A stretch of 64,000 bases of DNA, from contig JASSKH010000007.1 of assembly GCA_031763025.1 (NCBI GenBank), forward strand, positions 12,878,454 to 12,942,453, given 5' to 3'. The number at the start of each line of letters is the position of its first letter. Position 1 is the first letter of the stretch. Position numbers and translations under genes: made by a program. The stretch is from Macrocystis pyrifera. Taxonomy: Eukaryota > Sar > Phaeophyceae > Laminariales > Laminariaceae. The notes beneath the pieces are model-generated. The model ran no database searches. It had not been told where the DNA came from and saw only the letters and a program-made list of their open reading frames with translations. This document shows positions 55,912 through 64,000 of this stretch, one piece after another.

Positions 55912-56256
55912 GAGGGGTGGACAGACCTTGATAGTAGATCTTTATGGGGGTTTTGTGTTGGACGCCTGAAGCCGACCCTCCGACCCCAACCCTAACCCTA
56001 ACCCTAACCCGAACCCTATGTCAGTGGTCAGTGCTGGGATGCTGTGCCTGTTAAGACCCTAGGTTGGCTCGGCCGGCGTGGATGCTGAGCTTGGGAAGAC
56101 TCTAGGTTGACTCGGGATGGCTCGGGATGCTGTGGCTGGGAAAGACTCGAAAGTTGATTAAGCCGCGTAAAAAAAAAAACCTAGCCAATCAGAGTGCCTA
56201 ATTAGCTACCCCAGGAAGATCTACTATCAAGGTTTGTCCACTACTGGAACTACTGT
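55912..56256. mobile_element. hAT-type non-autonomous element, copy 1
   Basis: Ends GAGGGGTGGACAGACCTTGA and, at the other side, TCAAGGTTTGTCCACTACTG. It contains CCCTAACCCTAACCCTAACC. The adjacent gene sequence CAAAGCTG (55904-55911) is matched by its reverse complement at 57323-57330, the 8-bp duplication typical of hAT elements, once the intervening inversion is undone. Confidence 0.7.
55986..56010. repeat. Interstitial telomere-type repeat
   Basis: About three and a half CCCTAA units inside the hAT-type element. An inverted copy, GGGTTAGGGTTAGGGTT, is at 57377-57394 in the second element. Confidence 0.85.
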
Positions 56257-56257
56257 G

Positions 56258-56340
56258 AAAAAGTCCCTACGAGCATGCACTCGGTGAGACTTGAAACCAC
56301 GAAATTGATCTTGGTAGGCACGCGGACCACCTACCAAGCC
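56258..56340 (-). repeat. SINE head fragment, displaced
   Basis: tRNA-like head (GGTCCGCGTGCCTACCAAG on the minus strand) whose body now lies at 57975-58162 on the opposite strand. The split point is the hAT-type insertion site. Confidence 0.75.
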
Positions 56341-57330
56341 ACCGGGGACGCCGAAAATACGTCAATCTGTCGAATGTGTAACAACACACAACAAAAAATG
56401 GTCTTTTTTTCAGGTTTGGGAGGATACCGTAGGACGCCGGCGGCAAACGCTCTTCTTGCCCCCAAGAACATGCATCCACCTCAGTTCTCATTTCGCCAAC
56501 AACAACTATTTCGCGGTACAGAAATCTCTTGTCAATCTGTCGTTTACTTGTTGTAATAAACAACCGACATGTTTTGCTTTGGCCAAGAGAGCGTCGTCAG
56601 CTTTCTGACTGATTGTTGGAGATCTCTCCCCGTTCATGTTTCGTTTTTCATTGTTGGCCAAAACAGAGAGCGTCGTCACAGCTCACTGACAAATTATTGG
56701 AGATCTCCCTTCAAGTTTGTGTCCCTCCTCTATGTGTGCCCACACCTGCTTCACACTTACTTATCATCCCGCCCTCCCTAGTCCCGCAACACAACAAGAG
56801 CGCTACCTCCATCATACCGATCAAGTCAGGTCTCTAACACCACCACTAAACAACCTCCGGTGAGTTCTTGCGCTATTGTCATGACTTCTGTTGTGTAGCA
56901 TGATCGGTCTCCTTGTTCGTGTCTTCGATTAGAATTTCGTTTTTGATGTATGTATGTGGTGATGCCTGCTTTTTTTGTTGTCGCTACCGATATTTCCTGT
57001 ACGTATTTTTTGTTTTGCGGTTGTGTTGTTATGGATTTGTCGACTCTTCTTCATTTTATCATTATCGATCAAGACAGGACTTCCAACAGCAACGACCAAG
57101 TTGGCTCTTCTTCTCTTCTTTCCGCCGGTGAAGACGCGATTATCTCTACCATACCTACCGATTTTGACCCCAGCCGTTTGTGTTTCATAGCACAATCGAA
57201 GCGTTTCATGTCTGCTTCATATTGTGCGCAATGCATGAATAACTGTATGCTTTTTTTCAACATGTGACCTCTACCTTGCACTGCCTTCCTGTGCAGATAT
57301 GTCCAGCACGGCAACGGCGTCTCAGCTTTG
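56341..57330 (+). pseudogene. Inverted 1.1-kb segment with 5' part of the right-arm gene copy
   Basis: Collinear with 47.39-48.37 kb instead of inverted, contrary to its surroundings. It carries one array-unit remnant, the 5' untranslated exon with donor CCTCCG|GTGAGT near 56.86 kb, the intron, the acceptor TTCCTGTGCAG, and the start codon at 57299, cut after CAGCTTTG at 57330. Confidence 0.75.
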
Positions 57331-57973
57331 CAGTAGTGGACAAACCTTGATAGTAGATCTTCCTGGGGTAGCTACGGGTTAGGGTTAGGGTTGGGGTCGG
57401 AGGGTCGGCTTCAGGCGTCCAACACAAAACCCCATAAAGATCTATGTGATGCGGAGACCGCTCTAGGGTAGTGGTAAGGGTAGTGGTAAGGGACGCAGGT
57501 GGTTCTGGCAGCTGGAAAGCAGTGCTTCGCTTCTTCTGATTTAGATTTTCTTATTGATGGCGAGAGCTGAGGAGGTGCTCTGGTAGAGAAGTGAGAGGTA
57601 GGGGGGGCGGGACTCGACGCCCAGATATACTCGTCCCACCCCACGCCACAAGCTCTCCTAAATTCCTCTTATCTGATGTACGCCTACAGAACTTTCCTAT
57701 GGCTACCGATCGTTCTTCTGCTAATATAAGAATATCTCACTTCGTGATCCTATCTGCGTTAAGGAACATTACTCTCATCTAAGGGGTTTTCCGCCCTAGG
57801 GAACATTCCTAAGAGAACGTTACTCTCAACTAACGGAATATCCGCCGGGTTAATCCATTCTTTGGATTATTCTCGTATTCGTGAGACTACAAGACTGCAA
57901 CGTATTATCTATATCTATAGTCCATGAATACTCCACCCGTATCACATCTACTATCAAGGTCTGTCCACCCCTC
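57331..57973. mobile_element. hAT-type non-autonomous element, copy 2 (longer)
   Basis: Starts CAGTAGTGGACAAACCTTGA and ends GGTCTGTCCACCCCTC, opposite in orientation to copy 1. About 640 bp. It shares GGTTAGGGTTGGGGTCGGAG through CACAAAACCCCATAAAGATC with copy 1 and has 450 bp of extra internal sequence with no recognisable transposase. Confidence 0.7.
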
Positions 57974-57974
57974 C

Positions 57975-58162
57975 TTTTTCTTGCATAAAAAAATGATAAG
58001 CGGAAAGCGCGAGAGGGTGAGTTAGCTACATTCGATGCAAATCGACGAGCAGTGGGAATACTGAACCCTATGCGCGACAAAAAAATAAAGGTACGTACCG
58101 GGGGGGAGAAGGGACGACACCTGTGACCACGGCTTGTCCAGAAGATCGTCGAGGGTAAAAAC
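57975..58162 (+). repeat. SINE body fragment
   Basis: TTTTTCTTGCATAAAAAAAT to GATCGTCGAGGGTAAAA, the continuation of the head at 56258-56340. Confidence 0.75.
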
Positions 58163-58164
58163 TT

Positions 58165-58870
58165 GTGGGTTTTTGCCAAAATCAGGCATACCTGGCCACT
58201 TTCGTGCCAAAAACAGTTACATACTGAAATCAAGTACAAAACACACACCAGGAGCCCTGCTATTGGCCAAGCTGACATTGTAACTGATTTTGGCACGAAA
58301 AGGCCAAGGTACACCTGATTTTTTCTACTTTGTCTAGCTTTCAACTGATTTTGGCCAACTTTGAACCAATCAGAGAGGCCATACGTACACTGCGTTTTTT
58401 TTCCGTATGCGTCTGCCCTCCCTCGGTTGAAATTCTCCTGTATTGACGTATAAACTCTGTACTCGTACGTACCTACGTCGTACGTAAAAGTACGTATATA
58501 CATGCACACATGCGTACGCTGGTTTCACTTTTTTTTCTCCTTTGGGGTGTGTGTGCGGTGTGCTTCAGTTTGTTGTTGTATGTACTCTGTTGTTTTCCAT
58601 GTTCACAGCAGTCTTTACAGCACCATGGACACTCGGCGTCTCGTCTGCACCATCCCGCGTCGAGGTGGTCTCAGGTTTGGTACGGCAAGATAATTTCGTG
58701 CCGAGCAGGCGGTTCCGCGAGGACGGTCGGGAAGCCTTAAAGCTGTCAACGGGGGGGGGGCGTCAGAGTAAATACCTTTGGCGCTCCCGCCGTGGCGAAA
58801 CAAAGGAAGCATATTAATAGTGACTCTCTGCAGGTCCAAGTGGAGCCCGTGGTACCTACACCCTGAAGAA
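58165..58870 (-). repeat. Diverged third copy of the 32-36 kb inverted-repeat sequence
   Basis: Shares CCCTGCTATTGGCCAAGCTG, TTGAACCAATCAGAGAGGCC and CACCATCCCGCGTCGAGGTG with 35.27-35.57 kb. Private to the right palindrome arm. Confidence 0.6.
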
Positions 58871-59199
58871 AACAAAACAATTCAGATTTTGGAGGCCATG
58901 TGGCACGCTTAATGCTTAGCGCATTCTTTTTTAACCGGATTGTCATGACCATCACACCGCTCGTGGCGCGCGTTTTATACTTGGTTTTAGAATGTACCTG
59001 ATTTTGGCTCAAACGGATCAGGTATACCTGATTTTGGCAAAAATACTTCCTTCGTACGAGTTTGGCTGGAAGGTAAAAGTGATGATTAAAAAAAAAAAAA
59101 AAAAAAACAACTGCTGGCTTATTATTTTTGCGAGTACCGAAACATACGATGAGGATCGCAAAATACAAAATTTTAAATGTTGTTATTGCCCTCGATGAG

Positions 59200-61020
59200 A
59201 TGCATTCGAGCGCTGTTCTCAGTTTGCCTGTCTCTTTTTTTGTGAAGTTACAGGTGAGGTTGTTGAGAGTGACGGGAGAGGCCAGTCCGGACCAGCACAG
59301 ACGGAACCCCAGAGTGCTGTGTTTGGCTCAGGCAGAGCGTCTATTGATGAGGTGTAGTAATTGGGGTTGCAGGGCTAAATACCAGACTGTTGGCCAATCA
59401 ATGAAAAACGAAACATGAACGGGGAGAGATCTCCAACAATCAGTCAGAAAGCCGACGACTCTCTCTTGGCCAAATCAAAACATGTCGGTTGTTTATTTCA
59501 ACAAGTAATAAACGAACAGATTAGATTGACAAGAGATCTCTGTACCACGAAATAAGAGCTGATCGGTACTGCTGCTGTATCATGTTTTTGCTTTTTTTCT
59601 CATTGTTTTGATCACCTACTGCTTGTAGCCTTTATTCTCTCGTCCTAGTTGTTGGCGAAATGAGAACTGAGGTGGATGCTTGCTCTAGGGGGCAAGAGCT
59701 TGCCACCGGCGTCCTACGGTATCCTCCCAAACCTGAAAAAAGCCCATTTTTTGTTGTGTGTTGTTTGTTACACATTCGACAGATTGACGTATTTTCAACT
59801 GCCGCCGGGGTATATTATTTTTGCGAGTACCGTACGACGAGGATCCCAAAATACAAATAAAGGCGGAAGTAGAAAGTAATCAACCAACTGCTGTTGTAAA
59901 AGACCTACGATAGTATGCAATTTTGGGTCATTCTTTTTGCGAGTACCGAAACATACCAAGAGGATTGCAAAATACAAATAAAGCTTGCAAAGTTGAGTAT
60001 CAACTATTTGTTCTCCCCGGATTCGGAAAACTAATAATTACATTTTACTACCTGGTATGTACGGTATTCAATTGGATTCGGAAAATAAATAATTATATTA
60101 ATATTATTATTTCGTTTCGTGCACGCGCGTGTAGTCAGAACACCAAGACAGAGACCTACCTGGTACGAGTACGTACGTACTACTACTACTACTGCTGTGG
60201 GGTGGATTCCATGCTGGACGCATGAAAATTGTCCGTAAATGTAAGAAACGTTTTGTATCAATATTTATAATTAAACGGTTCTTGAACTTCCGGACAGAGT
60301 GGTAATGCGACCACAGGTTTTCCGGATTCTAAAAAGCATCAACCAGCAACTCCCCCAGAACAATAACAGCAGCCCATACGTATCCCCCCAGATCTTGCGC
60401 TTTTTATTACAGCTTTTACATCCGTGCGCCAGCGTGCAACAGCCCTGTGCCCACAAGTCTCCGTCAAAGCGGCAGACACCTAATAGTAGGCAGCGAGCAG
60501 AGCTCTCTAAATAAATATAAGATAATACTCTCCTCCTCCTCCTCCTCTCCTCCTCCTTCTCTTCCTCCTTTTTCGCTCGTTATTATACCAGGTAATAATA
60601 CTACTATGCCCGAAAAACAGACAGCACAGCACAGCACAGCTGCTGCAGTGTTTGAGGCAGATAGATGCGAGACAGAGAGAGGCAGTGCGAAACGGAGAAA
60701 GTACAGAAATCGAAAAAATCAACTACTACGGTAGTACCGGTCGGTACTATTTTTTTTGTTTATTTGGTGGTGGTTAGTGTTGTTGAAACCCCACCGGGAA
60801 ATGTTTGGAAACAGTCAACGTTGAAGGAGGAAGTGAGCCCCGCCCGTCTTTTTTTCGTCAGTTGTTTCAGTTTTTCAGTCAGTATATAAAATGATATCCA
60901 ACATCCAGAATCCAGATAAAAAACACTAATCCAGATCCAGCCTCCAACATCCAACGATGTTGGCGCCGTTGCTGCTTGCTGTGCTTCCAAATTTACTCAA
61001 ATATGTTATTACATGGGGGG
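59200..61020. other. Right-arm stretch, mixed arm remnants and private sequence
   Basis: 59.37-59.9 kb corresponds inverted to 47.4-47.7 kb (GGGGAGAGATCTCCAACAAT). 60.0-61.0 kb is private, with ACT and CTC microsatellites. No gene seen. Confidence 0.55.
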
Positions 61021-61349
61021 TTAATCAGTCGAACTCACAGCTGACGTATTTCAAAATTTATGAAATAAAGGCGAAAAGTAGAAAGTAATCAACTAACTGC
61101 TGTTATTGTAAAAGACCTACGATAGTTAGTATGCATTTTTTTAGTAGTAGTAGTAGTTTTCAGGCTCTACTGCTGCTATATATAGTATGCGAATGACGAC
61201 GCTTTGTTGGCCAATGAAAAACATTTTGTGGGTTGTTACACATTCGACAGATTGACATGTATTTTCAACTGGCGGGTTATTATTTGCGAGTACCGAAACA
61301 TACGATGAGGATCGCAAACAAATATAGGCGAAAAGTAGGAAGTAATCCA

Positions 61350-62480
61350 CTGCTGTCGGCGGCGTCCTACGGTATCCTCCCAAACCTGAGAAAAGCCCAT
61401 TTTTGCCTTTCGCTGCTGTAAAAGACCTGCGATAGTATGCATTTTTTTTGCCATTCGAGACGGATACAGCACTACTACAACAGTAGCAGTACTCGTAGAT
61501 AATTTTGCTGTGGCACAAAAAGTAACCCACTCCTGTTGCATGCGAATGCAAACGCCAAGTACACCAAAAAAGTATTATTTCAGCTCGTGTCACGATACAC
61601 GATAGACGCGCGATCTCGACAGAGACTCAGCCCACGGACAACTCGCGCGGTGGTGGGCAAGATCAACTAGTATAGATGACGGGCTCGAAGAAATGAGGTG
61701 GATGCATGCTCTAGGGGGCAAGAGCTTGCCGGCGGCGTCCTACGGTATCCTCCCAAAACTGAAAAAGCCCAATTTTTGCCATTCGAGACGTTTGTTGTAC
61801 CGATAGACGAAAGGCATTTTTTTTGCCATTCGAGACGGATACAGCACTCTGCACTACAGTAGTACTCGTCGATAATTTTGCTGTGGCGCAAAAAGTAACC
61901 CACTCCTGTTGTACTGTAAAAGACCTGCTATAGTATGCGAATGGAAACGCGAAGTACACCAAAAAAATATTATTTCAGCTCGTGCCACGATACACGATAG
62001 ACGCTCGATCTCGACAGAGACTCAGCCCACGGGCAACCCGCGCGGTGGCGGGAAAGATCAACTAGTATAAATGACGGGCTCGAAGAAATGAGGTGGATGA
62101 ATGCTCTAGGGGGCAAGAGCTTGCCGGCGGCGTCCAACGGTATCCTCCCAAACCTGAAAAGAAGCCCTTTTTTTGCCATTCGACACGTTTGTTGTACTGT
62201 AAAAGACCTGCTCGTGCGACGATAGACGATAGGCGATAGACGCTCGATCTCGACAGAGACTCAGCCCACGGGCACCCCGCTCGGTGGCGGGAAAGATCAA
62301 CTAGTATAGATGACGGGATCGAAGAAATGAGGTGGATGCATGCTCTAGGGGGCAAGAGCTTGCCGGCGGCGTCCTACGGTATCCTCCCAAACCTGAAAAA
62401 AAAGCCCATTTTCTGCCATTCGAGACAGATACAGCAGTAGTAGTACTTGTAGATAATGTTTTTCATCTATTTCGTGCACA
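61350..62480 (-). repeat. Tandem array of 240-400 bp units, right arm
   Basis: Inverted counterpart of 45290-46395 with four units (CGGTATCCTCCCAAACCTGA at about 61.37, 62.15 and 62.38 kb; CTCCCAAAACTG at 61.75). The same order of units in both arms shows the array existed before the palindrome formed. Confidence 0.85.
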
Positions 62481-63059
62481 CCAGCGGCCAATGCGCTGCA
62501 CTGAGCGTGGGACCCAAGCATCTGAGCCAACTCTTGTATTCATCGCCACCCGTGCACAACAAGACAGCACTACAGCAGTAGCAGGCACCTGGTCTGGTGT
62601 ATAGACGTCTCCTCAACTCGGTATGGGCGTACGGGCGTCTGAGCCAACTCTTGTATTCATCGCCACCCTTGCACAACAAGACGGCACTACAGCAGTAGCA
62701 GGGACCTGGTCTGGTGTATAGACGTCTCCCCAACTCGGTATGGGATATGGGACATATTGGTGGTATGGTATATGGGATATGTTGGTGGTATGGTATATGG
62801 GAATATGGGAAAACCGCCGCATGTGGTATGGTATGTGTTGACGGTATGGTACGGCAAAAACACAGTATATGGTAAGTTACGTTAGCGGTAGGTACCATGG
62901 TACGATGTCGTGGATGTATTATATGGCTAAATTTGCCTGGTATGATATGTTTCAGTATATAAGGTCCGTAAGGGTCGAATACGTCGTACGAATATCATCT
63001 ATTTGTATCGAGCTTATATATCGGCCATTGGAAAGTGTTCGAAAATATAAGCCTTGCGG

Positions 63060-63093
<34 letters not shown>

Positions 63094-63095
63094 AG
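63060..63095. repeat. (GACA)n microsatellite, right palindrome end
   Basis: Matches inverted (TCTG)n at 44611-44646 in the left arm. Unit numbers differ between arms. Confidence 0.9.
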
Positions 63096-63147
63096 ATTTG
63101 CATTTACCAAAACAGAGACTCAGTTCTACAAACTGAGAATAGCACCC

Positions 63148-64000
63148 ATCTAAGACCATGTCTCGCGCCCATTTCGTGCTTTTCCTTGCATTGATAGCTA
63201 TGTCTCGCGCCCATTCCGTGTCTTTCCTTGCATTGATTCACAGAGAAACCAAACTTATCTATCTGTCGTCCGTCTCCCAACCGAGCAGCGAATGGCCGAT
63301 GACAATGTCTGCTGCCCTCGTTTTTTTTTTTTTCATTGTCGTCAGTTTTTTTCCTCTGCACTTGCTGTACACTATACAGTATGGGCCCGCCAACAAGAAC
63401 CACGTACTCGTAATCTGGGCAAGCCTGAGATTCTCATTGGGGCGCCATCTTCAAACAACCTTGAGCATAGGTTATTATATAGAATTTTGTGTAGAGCTCA
63501 CCACTGAGCCGTTTTCTTGGCCTAATTTTCTTGGCGTTCTCCAAAAGTGAGCATTGTGTTCTTTTTGGGCATTTTCTTATTGGCGGGCCTATACTATAAT
63601 GAAGTCCCAAAAGGGTTATGAGATGTTACGGGGGACCATAGTAAATACCTGGTAGGACCTACGGTACACACACAAATCTATCATATTTAATTTCCCTATT
63701 TTTGCTAATAATATTTGGTCCTATTTACTATGGTCCCCCGTAACAGTTCCCTCGCCTCACCTTTTCTAGCGTCACCATTGCGGTGGTGCACGTTGTTTAT
63801 ACTACCAATAGTAGAGAGGTAAACAAGGCAAGAGGCGGCCTCATAATGAGGCAAGGCCGTGTGGGTCCGAAGAAAACAAGCGAAAACACGCACACTCGCA
63901 CGAAATCCCGCCGCACTCTTAAACACACCACCAAAACCACAAAGCTACAGCATCCCGGCGACCGCGACAGCTTCAAGACGGCGTGCGAGGAGACACGCCC
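63148..64000. other. Right flank of the palindrome, no gene seen
   Basis: Two 42-bp tandem units at 63158-63238 (ATGTCTCGCGCCCATT(T/C)CGT). Otherwise unremarkable apart from a family A copy. Open frames are short and without splice context. Confidence 0.5.
63625..63746. repeat. Family A element, last copy
   Basis: GTTACGGGGGACCATAG to GGTCCCCCGTAACAG, with a 6-nt insertion (CCTGGT) in the left arm of the element. Confidence 0.85.

Larger units (their letters stand above)
52274..63147 (-). repeat. Right arm of the large imperfect palindrome
   Basis: Reverse complement of the left arm, extended to about 10.9 kb by private insertions: a solo-LTR-like element, two hAT-type elements, a relative of the 32-36 kb inverted repeat (58.17-58.87 kb) and about 1 kb near 60.0-61.0 kb. 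The outer end is CAGTTCTACAAACTGAGAAT. Confidence 0.9.

Noticed and set aside
44563-63147. The palindrome as a plain assembly artefact
   Set aside because: Each arm has its own insertions, indels and a local inversion. An artefactual fold-back would give two identical arms. It remains possible that the nearly identical central 2.5 kb is partly artefactual.

Overview
The window is eukaryotic nuclear DNA. It holds split genes with GT-AG introns of 0.2 to more than 7 kb, very long pure G or C runs, many small repeats and interstitial TTAGGG-type repeats. Long introns, a GC-rich coding third position and the lack of any bacterial-style gene packing suggest a stramenopile alga, most likely a brown alga of the Ectocarpus kind. 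That assignment is an inference: no ribosomal or organelle marker is present.

Layout. (1) About 0.7 to 27.5 kb, minus strand: the 5' and middle part of one long gene. Its central exons (8.3-15.5 kb, plus 0.67-0.76 kb) read as a type III beta phosphatidylinositol 4-kinase, with the catalytic core beyond the left edge. Three to four upstream exons rich in membrane helices join it in compatible reading phase. (2) 28.8 to about 38.1 kb, plus strand: a divergently transcribed gene for an unrecognised, largely disordered Ala/Gly/Ser-rich protein. One of its exons sits between two arms of an intronic inverted repeat. (3) 38.5 to 42.7 kb, minus strand: three short phase-0 exons of an unrecognised gene, convergent with the previous one. 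(4) 44.56 to 63.15 kb: an imperfect palindrome of about 18.6 kb with a 191-bp centre. Each arm carries a copy of one gene for a small cysteine-rich protein, the two copies converging on the centre. The left copy looks intact (236 aa). The right copy is broken by a frameshift, a solo-LTR-like insertion, and two hAT-type non-autonomous elements between which a 1.1-kb piece has flipped. (5) 63.15 to 64 kb: flank with a small palindromic repeat element and no gene seen.

Repeats: about 14 copies of a 107-bp near-palindromic element (family A), a 500-560 bp dispersed family (family B), a short terminal-type repeat (family D), tRNA-derived SINEs, minisatellites and long G/C homopolymers.

The PI4K should act in Golgi and trafficking phosphoinositide synthesis. 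The other proteins have no function I can name. All exon boundaries come from reading splice motifs and phases by eye; none is supported by transcript data here.
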